In this document: piece after piece, positions 1 to 8,612 of the stretch
Position numbering within the stretch: position 1 is the stretch's first letter
Layout: the number at the start of each line of letters is the position of its first letter
Assembly (NCBI GenBank): GCA_025062375.1
Contig: JANXAG010000012.1
Coordinates: 1 to 50,217, forward strand
Length of the DNA: 50,217 bases
Direction of reading: 5' to 3'
From: Anaerolineae bacterium
GTDB taxonomy: Bacteria; Chloroflexota; Anaerolineae; SpSt-600
Position numbers and translations under genes: made by a program
Notes under the pieces: model-generated
The model's database searches: none
Told to the model about the DNA's origin: nothing
Seen by the model: only the letters and a program-made list of their open reading frames with translations

Positions 1-160
1 GTAGGAGGTGGAGCAAAAGGAGGAGGTGATGGGAAAATGAGGTTTAAAACTATTGGAAGAATTATCATTAGGGCTAATTTTGGCACTGCTGATTCCTCCG
101 GCGAACCTTTTGCTTTTATTTTACCATTTCAAGATGGAGAGGGCAAGCTTTTGCGGCTCT
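1..160. other. Left-edge stretch before the repeat array; gene content uncertain
   Basis: Two purine-rich Shine-Dalgarno-like tracts (5-9 and 20-26) precede two weak openings, an ATG at 37 and a TTG at 53. The TTG frame begins with a short acidic stretch and then a strongly hydrophobic run that could be one membrane helix. Both frames continue into the hairpin repeat that starts near 169, so neither ends naturally. This may be the start of a small membrane protein cut by repeat insertion, or non-coding DNA. I do not recognise a family. Confidence 0.2.
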
Positions 161-168
161 TGCATTCT

Positions 169-568
169 GAGGTTTTGGGGGACACCCCCAAAGTCCTCCG
201 GGATGGGGCTTCGCCCCCTTCCACCCCCCAGATTTTTCCCACCCTCGTGGGCTTGAGGTTTGCCACAGTTCAGGGTCCCACTCGCGGGCAGGGTGCAAGG
301 GGTGGGTGATGGCTCCCTTTTTGAAAGTTTCTGGGGGCACATCCCCCAGACCCCTTGCCAGAGGGCTTTGCCCCCTGGACCCCCGGTTTTTCCCGCCCTC
401 GTGGGCATTGGGTTTGCCACGCCCGAGGGTCCCACTCGTGGGCGGGATGCAAAGGATGGCTGCTCGCTCCCTTTTAGAGGTTTTTGGGGGACACCCTCAA
501 CCCCCGGATGGGGGCTTCGCCCCCTTCGTGGACGGGTTGTAAATGATGGTTGTTTGTTCCTTGTTTAA
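169..568 (+). repeat. Hairpin-rich interspersed repeat array, three units
   Basis: Three head-to-tail units of about 150 bp are visible: about 169-322, 323-476, and a shortened one at 477-568. Each full unit holds, in order: a hairpin of the form GGGGGACACCCCC flanked by T/A runs; a GGGGGCTTCGCCCCC hairpin; a stem around CCCACCCTCGTGGG; a second stem CCCACTCGTGGG; and a GGATGCAAAGGATGGCTG-like tail. In the second unit a T-A pair of the first stem is replaced by C-G on both arms, so the fold appears to be conserved. The same unit recurs at 8425-8560 (inverted) and 12395-12627. A further weak relic may lie at 569-611. The open frames through it are low-complexity and not credible genes. Confidence 0.85.
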
Positions 569-640
569 GGGGTTTCCCCGGATTCCCCAGTAGTTGCCCC
601 TGGGTTTTCAGTCGGTCCGAGGTGGACGAGGCCGGAGAGT

Positions 641-668
641 TTGACCTGTGCCTTAAATCTGCTAAAAT
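641..668 (+). promoter_or_regulatory. Promoter of the pyr operon
   Basis: A TTGACC -35 (641-646) and TAAAAT -10 (663-668) are separated by 16 bp. A TGC just before the -10 makes it an extended -10 promoter. Transcription would start near 675, about 23 nt before the pyrFE start codon, leaving room for the GAGGGAG ribosome-binding site at 684-690. Confidence 0.65.
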
Positions 669-697
669 GGCTTACCAGATGCAGAGGGAGCAAGGTG

Positions 698-2095
698 ATG
701 GATTTTTGGGAAAAGCTACAGGCTGCTACGAGGAAGAATAATTCTTTCCTATGCGTAGGCCTTGATCCCAGACCGGGTCATGTCCCAAAGGTTTTCTGGA
801 AAGAGGAAGATCCCCTTTTTGCTTTCAGCCTCAAAATCATTGAATATACGGCTGATCTGGTCTGCGCTTATAAACCTAACTTCGCTTTTTATCAAGCGTT
901 AGGCCCAGAAGGGTTCAATGTTCTCCGCAGGATTATAAAGGCTATACCATCTGAAATCCCCGTAATCCTTGATGCCAAGTGGGGCGATATAGGTTCTACC
1001 GCCGAAGCCTATGCAGCAGTCGCCTTTGATTTCCTCGGGGCCGATGCTGTCACCGTTAACCCTTATCTCGGAGCTGATTCTCTGGAACCTTTCCTGGTTT
1101 ACAAAGATAAAGGTTTGTTTGTCCTTTGCCATACTTCTAATCCCGGTGCCACAGATTTCCAGACCCGATTGGTGGAAGGCAAGCCTTTGTATCTCAGGGT
1201 GGCAGAATGGGCTGCACGTTTGTCATCCCGTATCGGGTTAGTGGTGGGAGCCACATATCCGGAAGCAGTCCGTGCAGTGCGGGAGGTGGCCCCCGAAGCC
1301 TGGCTCCTGCTTCCGGGAGTGGGAGCTCAGGGAGGTGACCTGGAGGAAGCTCTGGCAGCAGGACTGGCCGAACCAGAAGGCAGAGTCGTTGTGAATGTGT
1401 CCCGCGATGTAATCTATGCCGAAAATCCACGCCAGGCAGCTGCTGAATACCGGGAACGTATAAACCGCACGCGAGAAGCCTTAAAGGGAAAATCCACGCA
1501 TTCCCCCGCGGCTCGCCTGACCCTTAGCCTCTTTGATAGCGGTTGCATACGGTTTGGGAGTTTCACCCTAGCATCAGGCAAAACTTCGTCCATTTACATT
1601 GACCTTCGCCCCTTGCCATCTTTCCCTCAGCTTATGCGGCAGGTGATTCCGGTGTATGTGCAGCTCCTCGCTCCCCTGGATTTTGATGTTATAGCAGCTA
1701 TTCCTTACGCTGCTTTGCCTTTCGGTGTCCTGACAGCAATGGAGATGAATAAGCCCCTGATTTACCCTCGCAAAGAGGCCAAAACTTATGGTATTGCCCG
1801 AGCTATTGAAGGTGAGTTCAGGCCTGGCCAGTGCGCTGTCGTCCTGGATGACCTCATCACTACAGGCGATAGCAAGCTAAGGGTTATTGAGCCTCTTGAG
1901 CAGGCGGGTCTCAGGGTAAAGGATATCGTAGTGCTTATAGATCGGGAACAGGGGGGCAGAGAGTTTCTGGAAGCCAAGGGGTACAGGCTTCACTCTTTCC
2001 TGCGGCTCAGGGAGATGCTGGAAATATTGGTGAGAGAGGGGCGGCTTTCACAAGAGGAAAAGGATAGGGTTTCTGCCGAGCTCTGGGGAAATTAA
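698..2095 (+). CDS. pyrFE: Fused orotidine-5'-phosphate decarboxylase / orotate phosphoribosyltransferase
   Basis: This bifunctional protein (465 aa) should catalyse the last two steps of UMP synthesis. Residues 1-265 are a type-2 PyrF barrel; the catalytic Asp-x-Lys-x-x-Asp set is D92, K94 and D97 in LDAKWGDIGST. Residues about 272-465 are PyrE, with the PRPP-binding motif VVLDDLITTGDS at 381-392 and RKEAKTYG upstream of it. The order is decarboxylase first, opposite to animal UMP synthase. The ATG at 698 is chosen because GAGGGAG lies just upstream and the family N-terminus begins there; an upstream start in the same frame would add 19 unrelated residues. The stop codon overlaps the pyrD start (TAATG). 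Confidence 0.95.
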   Translation: MDFWEKLQAATRKNNSFLCVGLDPRPGHVPKVFWKEEDPLFAFSLKIIEYTADLVCAYKPNFAFYQALGPEGFNVLRRIIKAIPSEIPVILDAKWGDIGSTAEAYAAVAFDFLGADAVTVNPYLGADSLEPFLVYKDKGLFVLCHTSNPGATDFQTRLVEGKPLYLRVAEWAARLSSRIGLVVGATYPEAVRAVREVAPEAWLLLPGVGAQGGDLEEALAAGLAEPEGRVVVNVSRDVIYAENPRQAAAEYRERINRTREALKGKSTHSPAARLTLSLFDSGCIRFGSFTLASGKTSSIYIDLRPLPSFPQLMRQVIPVYVQLLAPLDFDVIAAIPYAALPFGVLTAMEMNKPLIYPRKEAKTYGIARAIEGEFRPGQCAVVLDDLITTGDSKLRVIEPLEQAGLRVKDIVVLIDREQGGREFLEAKGYRLHSFLRLREMLEILVREGRLSQEEKDRVSAELWGN

Positions 2096-3021
2096 TGGTG
2101 AACCTTGGAGTGGACTTATGCGGTTACAGGTTGAAAAACCCCCTGGTGCTGGCTTCAGGCGTGCTGGGGACAGGGCCTGAACTTCTGGCCCGGGTGGCAG
2201 AGGCGGGTGCTGGTGCAGTGACTACTAAGTCGTGCAGTCTTGCCCCTCGTCGCGGCCATCCCAACCCCACTGTGCTGGAATGGGGCCATGGCTTGATTAA
2301 CGCTGTCGGGCTTGCTAACCCGGGTGCAGAGGCCATGGCCAGGATCATCGCCGAAGCTAAAAAGCTTCTTGCCCCCTTGAAGACACCCATCATAGCCAGT
2401 ATCTTTGGGAGCACCATTGAGGAGTTCGCCAGGACAGCCCATATAATTTCCAGCGCTTCGCCCGATTTCATTGAAGTTAACATATCCTGCCCCAATGTTG
2501 AAGAAGAGTTTGGACGCCCTTTTGCTGCTGATCCGGAAGCTGCGGCAAAGGTTACCAGAGCTGTAAAGGCTGTTACTTCTATCCCTGTAATAGTGAAGCT
2601 TTCGCCTAACGTGACCGATATCGCGGAGGTAGCTTGTGCTGTTGAGGAAGCTGGCGCCGACGCAATCTGTGCCATCAATACTGTTGCCGGAATGCTCATA
2701 GATGTCTATGCTGGACGCCCTATCTTGGCCAATCGGACGGGGGGTCTTTCAGGGCCAGCCATAAAGCCCATAGCTCTGCGGTGCGTTTACGAGATAACCC
2801 AAAATGTTAAAATTCCAGTAATCGGCACTGGCGGGGTTACCACTGGAAAGGATGCGCTGGAAATGATTATGGCTGGAGCAACCGCAGTTGGCGTAGGTTC
2901 AGCGGTTTATTACCGGGGCCTTCAGGCTTTCAATCTCATACAGGAAGAACTCGCTGACTTGATGCAAAAACTAGGGTACCGAAGCATTGAAGAGGTGCGG
3001 GGAATTGCCCACCGTTCATAA
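2095..3021 (+). CDS. pyrD: Dihydroorotate dehydrogenase B, catalytic subunit
   Basis: This FMN enzyme (308 aa) oxidises dihydroorotate to orotate in the cytoplasm and passes the electrons to PyrK, then to NAD+. It is a class 1B enzyme: the active-site base is a cysteine (C132 in NISCPNVEEE), where class 2 enzymes have serine. Other family motifs are VKLSPNVTDI, NRTGGLSGPAIKP and the phosphate-binding GTGGV near the C-terminus. Length is normal for the family. Its start overlaps the pyrFE stop by one base and its end overlaps pyrK, so the three are probably translationally coupled. Confidence 0.95.
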   Translation: MVNLGVDLCGYRLKNPLVLASGVLGTGPELLARVAEAGAGAVTTKSCSLAPRRGHPNPTVLEWGHGLINAVGLANPGAEAMARIIAEAKKLLAPLKTPIIASIFGSTIEEFARTAHIISSASPDFIEVNISCPNVEEEFGRPFAADPEAAAKVTRAVKAVTSIPVIVKLSPNVTDIAEVACAVEEAGADAICAINTVAGMLIDVYAGRPILANRTGGLSGPAIKPIALRCVYEITQNVKIPVIGTGGVTTGKDALEMIMAGATAVGVGSAVYYRGLQAFNLIQEELADLMQKLGYRSIEEVRGIAHRS

Positions 3022-3736
3022 TCTGCCCGTTCCTTTCGCTATAAAACTGGTGAAAGATGAAAGCCTTAAAGTTAAAACTTTCATTCTGGACGGTAAACTG
3101 GAGGCCATCCCGGGGCAGTTTGTAATGGTCTGGCTTCCAGGGGTGGACGAAAAGCCCTTTAGTCTCGTCAATGATTCTCCGGTAGTTATTACGGTAGCTC
3201 GCGTTGGGCCCTTTACTTCGCAATTGCACGAGAAAAAGCCAGGAGATACCCTGTGGCTGCGGGGGCCCTATGGAAAAGGATTTTCCATCGAAGGCAATAA
3301 GTTGCTTCTCGTGGGTGGAGGGTATGGGGTTGCTCCCCTGCTGTTCCTCGCCCGGCGGGCCAGAGCGCAGGGTTGCTCTGTGGATGCAGTTATCGGGGCT
3401 CGCTGCGCCGAAGAGCTTATCTTTGTAGAGGATTTCAGAGCGCTGGGGTGCCAGGTCCACCTGGCTACCGAGGATGGTTCTCTGGGTTTCCGGGGAAAAG
3501 CTCCAGAATTGGTGGAAAAGCTCATTCCCGAACTCAGGCCCGATTCCATTTGCGGCTGTGGGCCCGAAGGGATGCTGGAGGCCCTTAGTGAAATTGCCGT
3601 CTTCTGGAAGCTTCCGGCTCAGTTCAGCTATGAAAGCTATATACGGTGTGGTTTTGGGGTGTGTGGTTCCTGCGAACGGAAAGGGTGGCTTGTATGTCGG
3701 GATGGGCCCGTCCGTTCGCTTTCTCAGAGCCTTTAA
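3005..3736 (+). CDS. pyrK: Dihydroorotate dehydrogenase B, electron-transfer subunit
   Basis: PyrK (about 243 aa) is the ferredoxin-reductase-like partner of PyrD. The FAD-domain motif is KPFSLVN, the NAD-domain motif is GGGYGVAPLLFLA, and the C-terminal cysteines in CGFGVCGSC plus a later cysteine (LVC) bind the [2Fe-2S] cluster. The start is uncertain. A TTG at 3005 has GAGGTG 8 nt upstream and fits the family N-terminus; a TTG at 2987 would add six residues. Either start overlaps the end of pyrD. With pyrD it forms the NAD-linked, oxygen-independent dihydroorotate dehydrogenase expected of an anaerobe. Confidence 0.92.
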   Translation: MPTVHNLPVPFAIKLVKDESLKVKTFILDGKLEAIPGQFVMVWLPGVDEKPFSLVNDSPVVITVARVGPFTSQLHEKKPGDTLWLRGPYGKGFSIEGNKLLLVGGGYGVAPLLFLARRARAQGCSVDAVIGARCAEELIFVEDFRALGCQVHLATEDGSLGFRGKAPELVEKLIPELRPDSICGCGPEGMLEALSEIAVFWKLPAQFSYESYIRCGFGVCGSCERKGWLVCRDGPVRSLSQSL

Positions 3737-3770
3737 AGGAAGCCATCACCCTCTGTCCTAAGGAGGTACT

Positions 3771-5870
3771 ATGGTTGGAAGAATTCCTTCAACGGTCTGG
3801 ATTTTTATATCCTTTGTTCCCTGGATCGTCTACTGGTCGCTTTCCGGGCCAGGGTTGGTAGTGCCTGGCCTCATTGTAGCCCTCATCGTTGCCCTCACCC
3901 TCAACCTTTACCGGTTGCGCATTGGTAACCCCAAGCTTATGGATGCGGTAACGCTGGCCTTTTTCGCTCTGCATTTTGTCTTCACGGTTATCCTGCGCAG
4001 CGATCTGTTCATCACCCATGGAGGGGTGCTCGTCTATACTGCTCTGGCCCTCATGGCCTGGGGTTCCCTCATTGCCCGCAATCCCTTCACTTATCAGTAC
4101 GCTCGCGATGATTGGCCACGGGAATACTGGCAGCATGGCCTCTTCCGCCGCACCAATGAGATAATCACTCTGGTCTGGGCAGTTATCTTCACCTTCGGCG
4201 TTGTTTCAAATCTGGTTGCCATGTCCTGGCCCGCCCACAGAATTCTTCTGACCGTGGTGTTTCCCAATGTCCTGCTCGGAACAGGCATTGCTTTCTCCAT
4301 CTTTTTCCCCAACTGGTTCCCCAGGCGTGTGCTGGCGCGGGAGATTGAAAAGTGGGAACGGCCTTTCGGCTGGCATCCGCCAGAGCTCCCCAAAGGTTCG
4401 CTTCTCGGCGAGGGTGAATTTGATGCCATCGTTATCGGTGCGGGTATGGGCGGGCTTACAGCGGCAGCTCTTCTGGCCCAGCGAGGCCTGAAAGTGTTAG
4501 TGGTTGAGCAGGCCCGCTACGTGGGCGGTCTCTGTGCCAGCTTCCGACGTCTGCATCGCCAGTATGTATTTGACGTGGGCGTTCACGATATCAGCGGTCT
4601 GGGACCACGTGGACCTGTCCGCTGGCTGCTCCGGGAACTGGGCATTGAATCCCGTCTGGAATTTGTGCGAATGACTCATGAGTACATCCTTGGCGACATA
4701 CGCATAAAGGTTCCGCACAGTGCGGAGGAATTCATAGTCCAGCTGGCTGCTCTTTTCCCGGATGAACGGGAAAACATTGAAGCGTTTTTCCAAGAGATGC
4801 ACCGTGTATATCAGGAGCTCTACGCAGATCTGGAAAAAACGGGCGGGGCACCTCGTCCCCCCGTTGATCCCGAGGAGATGCTGCGCTACCCACTCACCCA
4901 CCCTCACGCTTTCCGCTGGATGGATCGCAGTTACCTGGAAATGCTTGATTTTTACCTGCGCAACGAGCGCCTCAAAGGGGTGTTATGTTCTCTCACTTCA
5001 TACCTGACCGATAAGCCGGAGAAGCTAACTGTTGGTCAGATGGCTCCTATTTTCGGGTACTACTTTGACGGTGGTTTCTATCCGAAAGGTGGCTCGGGCC
5101 AGTTGCCCAGAGCTATTGCCGATGTTATCCCGGCTCACAACGGCACCATCCTTCTGGGCAAAAGGGCAACAGGAATTCTGGTGCGGGACGGCATAGTTTA
5201 TGGAGTTAAGCTCGCAGATGGCACAACATTTCGTGCCAGTGTCATCCTCTCCAACGCCGATGCGCGGGTCACGTTCCGGGAGCTGGTGGGTATGGAGCAT
5301 TTGCCCGGGAAATTTGCCCGCCAGGTGGAAGCCCTTCAGCCCACAACCTCCGTTTTTGAGGTCTTTCTTGCTCTGGATTACGAGCCACCTATCGCCCCGA
5401 TAACCATGTATCTCGCACCGAGCGGCATGGGTTTAGGCTTCGCCTTGCCCTCCAAAGTGGATCCGACCCTCGCCCCTTCTGGTCACCACGTCCTGACGAT
5501 AATGGCTCTGATCCCTCAACCGGAGGCAACCTCGTGGGATCGCAATGCTCCAGACTATAAAGCTCGCAAAGCCGCTTTTGCCGAGGAGATCATCCGCCAG
5601 GCCGAAACTCTACTGCCCGATCTGCGCCGTCACATTATCACATGGGATGCTGCTACGCCTGCGACTATTACCCGCTACACCGGGCACCCTGACGGCGCAA
5701 TCTACGGTTCGGTGCTCGACAGCGGGCGCCTTCCGTTGCAAACTCCGATTCGGAACCTCTACCTTGTTGGTGCCAGCGCCTGGCCTGGCAGTGGTGTAGA
5801 AGCAGTAGTCATATCTGGCATTACAGTGGCTAACCTGATTTGCCGCCAGCCCCGGAGGCTGCGAAGTTAA
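3771..5870 (+). CDS. CrtI/CrtO-like FAD oxidoreductase with an N-terminal membrane domain
   Basis: This 699-aa protein has two parts. Residues 1-185 hold about five hydrophobic helices ending in a basic amphipathic stretch. Residues 217-699 are an FAD-dependent amine-oxidase/phytoene-desaturase-like domain, with the dinucleotide-binding motif GAGMGG at 223-228 and the family's C-terminal FAD signature (VGASAWPGSGVE). The family includes carotenoid desaturases and retinol saturases; the substrate here is unknown. Start: AAGGAGGT lies just ahead of the ATG. It sits 34 bp after pyrK and is followed closely by a permease and a DUF362 gene, so it is probably co-transcribed with pyrimidine genes. 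No other carotenoid genes are nearby. Confidence 0.75.
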   Translation: MVGRIPSTVWIFISFVPWIVYWSLSGPGLVVPGLIVALIVALTLNLYRLRIGNPKLMDAVTLAFFALHFVFTVILRSDLFITHGGVLVYTALALMAWGSLIARNPFTYQYARDDWPREYWQHGLFRRTNEIITLVWAVIFTFGVVSNLVAMSWPAHRILLTVVFPNVLLGTGIAFSIFFPNWFPRRVLAREIEKWERPFGWHPPELPKGSLLGEGEFDAIVIGAGMGGLTAAALLAQRGLKVLVVEQARYVGGLCASFRRLHRQYVFDVGVHDISGLGPRGPVRWLLRELGIESRLEFVRMTHEYILGDIRIKVPHSAEEFIVQLAALFPDERENIEAFFQEMHRVYQELYADLEKTGGAPRPPVDPEEMLRYPLTHPHAFRWMDRSYLEMLDFYLRNERLKGVLCSLTSYLTDKPEKLTVGQMAPIFGYYFDGGFYPKGGSGQLPRAIADVIPAHNGTILLGKRATGILVRDGIVYGVKLADGTTFRASVILSNADARVTFRELVGMEHLPGKFARQVEALQPTTSVFEVFLALDYEPPIAPITMYLAPSGMGLGFALPSKVDPTLAPSGHHVLTIMALIPQPEATSWDRNAPDYKARKAAFAEEIIRQAETLLPDLRRHIITWDAATPATITRYTGHPDGAIYGSVLDSGRLPLQTPIRNLYLVGASAWPGSGVEAVVISGITVANLICRQPRRLRS

Positions 5871-5872
5871 AG

Positions 5873-6733
5873 ATGCCAGCTGATTTTGTCTCTGCTGTCC
5901 TTTTGATACTGCTCAAAAGTGCGGAAACGGTGGAACGGTTAGGGCCATACCTTGCAGCGGGTATTGCTGCTGCCTGGCTTTCATCAAAATTAGTTACGAA
6001 ATGGCCAGCATGTTCGTCTTGCCCATCGTTCCCCGGGGCGACGCTTCTCGCAGCCCTGATGGGAACCTTATCCCCTTTCCCCACCGTAGGAATAATCCCG
6101 TTTATCCTTCGTCTGCAGAACCGGAGATTGGCAGGGGATGCGGCTCTGGCTTTTATCCTCGCCTCGTCTCTTATGAACCCCCAGCTGTTCGTCCTGACTT
6201 TGGGGGCTTTCGGGCTCACTTTCAGCCTGGTGCAATTGGGAGCAGTTCTGAGCCTCAGTGTATCCCTGGGTAAACTCTTTGGCTCTTCGGTAGGGATTAG
6301 AGGAGGCAAGGTTCCCCCGCAATGTTGTGAACCTCCGTCGGTAAGCAGGCTAATACAGCACATAGGGCTCTATTTTCTCCTGGGCGTCATAGCCGGCTCA
6401 GCCCTTCAGGTTTTACTGCCCTGGACAGGGGTCCTCAACTGGCTCGCCAAGCATGGCTTACTCCATATCCCAGTGCTTGGCTGGATAGGAGCACCTTTCT
6501 ACGTATGTGGTGGGAGCTCCATCCCTCTCGCAAGAAGTCTGTTTGATTTGGGCTTCAGCCAGGGGGCACTCTTCACCTTCCTGCTGGTGGGGCCATCTTT
6601 GCGCGGAACAGCTTTGGCTAATCTGGCCTGCTTCCTTCCTGGGCGAGCTATGACCGCCTGTCTGGCAATTTTAGTCGTGATGGGTGGGTTGCTGGGGTGG
6701 GGTTTTGACTTTGCAACGGAGGCTTTAAGATGA
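5873..6733 (+). CDS. Permease of the ArsP/DUF318 type
   Basis: This is a polytopic membrane protein (286 aa from this ATG) of about eight hydrophobic segments in two similar halves. Glycine/proline-rich re-entrant motifs occur in each half: GTLSPFPTVGIIPF and APFYVCGGSSIPLA. This pattern fits the permease family that includes ArsP (organoarsenical efflux) and SO_0444-type metal exporters. The usual CSCG motif is not intact in the first half, so the substrate cannot be given. A Cys pair in CSSCPS (near residue 50) and CC (near 145) might bind metal. The ATG at 5873 lies 3 bp after the preceding stop; an in-frame TTG at 5840 is the alternative. The stop overlaps the next start (ATGA). Confidence 0.6.
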   Translation: MPADFVSAVLLILLKSAETVERLGPYLAAGIAAAWLSSKLVTKWPACSSCPSFPGATLLAALMGTLSPFPTVGIIPFILRLQNRRLAGDAALAFILASSLMNPQLFVLTLGAFGLTFSLVQLGAVLSLSVSLGKLFGSSVGIRGGKVPPQCCEPPSVSRLIQHIGLYFLLGVIAGSALQVLLPWTGVLNWLAKHGLLHIPVLGWIGAPFYVCGGSSIPLARSLFDLGFSQGALFTFLLVGPSLRGTALANLACFLPGRAMTACLAILVVMGGLLGWGFDFATEALR

Positions 6734-8355
6734 GGATTTCCCTGCGGTGGGTTTACCTTTTGGGACTCCTGACGCTTATCTTCGGAGCCAGAGCGTTTCA
6801 AAGTCTGGCTATGCCTTCTCATACCCCTCAGGGCACGACCCGGGTGGCCATCGTCAAAGTTCAATCCAATGTGGAGGAAGCCGTTCGTGAGGCAGTGCGG
6901 CTTGCCGGAGGGCTGGAAGGGATAATCAAGCCAGGCGATCTGGTGGTAGTCAAACCCAACCTGGTCATGGATGCCCCGGCTGGAAGTGGTATGGTTACCG
7001 ACCCGGTGGTGACCAGGGTGATGGTGAGGATAGCTTTTGAAGCAGGCGCCCGTGAAGTCATCATCGCTGAAGGCACAGCCCAGTACAGCCAGGGCGATCC
7101 GAACCGGGATAGGTTTTGCACTCAGGCGGCTTTCCGGGTTGCCGGATACGATCTTGATAGTGACATGAAAGACGATGTTACTGGTGTCCCTCTTGTGGAC
7201 CTCAATGATAGCGGTGGTACAGATGCAGCTGATCCCAGCAAAGTTACTCGTGTTGTAATTCCGGCGGGATTGATCCGGAAAGAGTACTGGCTACCCAACC
7301 TTATTCTCAGAGCTGATGTCCTCATAAGCGTTCCAGTCCTCAAGAACCACTTCCTTGCAGGAGTAACCTTGGGGATGAAGAACATGATAGGTGCGCTCCC
7401 CAACGATCTCTATCATGCTCCTGGCTGCATCTTCGGCAAACACAGCTTATCTCACATCCCTGTCGAACTTGACAGGCACATTGTAGACATCAACCTTGCC
7501 AGGAAGCCGGACTTTGTAGTGGTTGATGGGCAGCGGGGAATGATAGATGGCCCTATTGGTTCTAAGATTATTGAACCTCCTATGGGACTCATCATTGCGG
7601 GGCAGGACGTGGTAGCAGTTGACACAATAGGTGCTCTCGTGATGGGCTACGATCCCAGTTCCATACCCTACATCCAGATGGCGGCCCAAAGTGGTCTGGG
7701 GATAGCCGACACGGCCCGTATCCGTGTAGTGGGGATGCCTGTTGTGCAGGTTCGCAGGGATTTCCCTGCTCCTTACGGTGATTCCCTTGCCCGTCGGGCC
7801 GATTCAGAACCACCAAAAGTAGCAATAAATGCTCCGAACCGGGTACTATTGCCGAAGAAATTCAGGGTCAAAGTTGAAGCGAGCGATAATGAAACCATCG
7901 CCAGGGTTGAACTCTATCTGGGCAGGAAATGGATTGGGAGTCTTCTGGCTCCTCCCTATGAATTTGAGATTGAATCAAGCCAGTATTCTCCGGGCAAACA
8001 CACATTGCAGGCAATAGCCTATGATCGCTGTTTAAATCAGGCGTGGTCAAGCCAGGAAGTATTTCTCCTTCCTCCTGCCCCCACAGAAACCTTTACGCCC
8101 ACCCCTTTACCGCCGACTGATACCCCTTCCCCAACGAGCACCCCCTTTCCAACCCCCACGCCAGTTGAAATAACTCCGAAATTCCCCAGTCCCTTACCTA
8201 CTGCTTCGCCTGTGCCGGCAACTCCGACACCTGCAGTTCCGGTAAGTGTTCAGACTGAAGTTATGCCTTGGTATCTGAATATTTTCTGCCTTCTTTCAAT
8301 GGCTGTGCTGGGAATTTGTCTTGCAGTGTTCTTCACTTTAAGCAGACGCAAATAA
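6730..8355 (+). CDS. DUF362 protein with Ig-like domain, Thr/Pro linker and C-terminal membrane anchor
   Basis: This 541-aa protein starts with a hydrophobic signal or anchor (about 8-28). A DUF362 domain follows (about 35-345, with GVTLGMKNMIGALPNDLYH and VVVDGQRGMIDGP), then an Ig-like module (about 355-445), a Thr/Pro-rich linker (about 448-505), a C-terminal helix and a basic tail. The layout suggests an extracytoplasmic protein anchored in the membrane. DUF362 has no settled biochemical function. Such TP-rich linkers are common in Chloroflexota surface proteins. It is the last gene of the pyr operon by overlap (ATGA). A second DUF362 protein is at 16109-17326. Confidence 0.8.
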   Translation: MRISLRWVYLLGLLTLIFGARAFQSLAMPSHTPQGTTRVAIVKVQSNVEEAVREAVRLAGGLEGIIKPGDLVVVKPNLVMDAPAGSGMVTDPVVTRVMVRIAFEAGAREVIIAEGTAQYSQGDPNRDRFCTQAAFRVAGYDLDSDMKDDVTGVPLVDLNDSGGTDAADPSKVTRVVIPAGLIRKEYWLPNLILRADVLISVPVLKNHFLAGVTLGMKNMIGALPNDLYHAPGCIFGKHSLSHIPVELDRHIVDINLARKPDFVVVDGQRGMIDGPIGSKIIEPPMGLIIAGQDVVAVDTIGALVMGYDPSSIPYIQMAAQSGLGIADTARIRVVGMPVVQVRRDFPAPYGDSLARRADSEPPKVAINAPNRVLLPKKFRVKVEASDNETIARVELYLGRKWIGSLLAPPYEFEIESSQYSPGKHTLQAIAYDRCLNQAWSSQEVFLLPPAPTETFTPTPLPPTDTPSPTSTPFPTPTPVEITPKFPSPLPTASPVPATPTPAVPVSVQTEVMPWYLNIFCLLSMAVLGICLAVFFTLSRRK

Positions 8356-8424
8356 CAGCCACTCAAATATCACTGCGTGCGAAGCGGAACAATCCTTTAC
8401 CTACGTGAGGAACCTACTGGGAGA

Positions 8425-8560
8425 GTGAACCCCTATCCCGGGAGTCCCTTAAAACCTCAAAAGGAAGCGATCAGCCACCCCTTGCATCCAGCCCACGAGT
8501 GGGACCCTAAACCGAGGCGAACCTAAGGCCCACGAGGGTGGGAAAAATTTGGGGATCCAG
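8425..8560 (-). repeat. Inverted copy of the hairpin repeat
   Basis: Read on the minus strand, 8560-8453 matches the second half of the unit: the CCCACCCTCGTGGG stem, the CCCACTCGTGGG stem and the GGATGCAAGGGGTGGCTG tail. The remaining bases to about 8425 resemble the eroded start of a next unit. The strong GGGGGCTTCGCCCCC hairpin is missing here. Confidence 0.75.
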
Positions 8561-8571
8561 GTGGCTCACGG

Positions 8572-8600
8572 TTGTCTCTGCCTGGCATCCAGACTATAAT
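8572..8600 (+). promoter_or_regulatory. Promoter of trmO-DUF126-IPK-pcrA
   Basis: TTGTCT (8572-8577) and a perfect TATAAT (8595-8600) are 17 bp apart. The expected start of transcription (about 8607) is only a few bases before the ATG at 8613, so the mRNA would have a very short leader that cuts into the AGGAG tract. Confidence 0.6.
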
Positions 8601-8612
8601 TAGGCAGGAGAA

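Larger units (their letters stand above)
8356..8612. other. Intergenic region with inverted repeat copy and trmO promoter
   Basis: No gene is visible. The stretch 8425-8560 is an inverted copy of the hairpin repeat, and 8572-8600 is a promoter for the downstream genes. No T-tailed terminator is seen after the DUF362 gene. Confidence 0.6.

Noticed and set aside
37-568. Several overlapping reading frames on both strands at the left edge
   Set aside because: They run through the hairpin repeat; translations are Pro/Gly-rich low complexity and change frame between units. Only the first 160 bp could be coding.
169-568. CRISPR-like array
   Set aside because: Units are about 150 bp and degenerate along their whole length, with no short constant repeats separated by unique spacers.
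2124-2699. Minus-strand open frame of 191 codons
   Set aside because: It lies entirely opposite pyrD, whose domain motifs and overlaps are certain.
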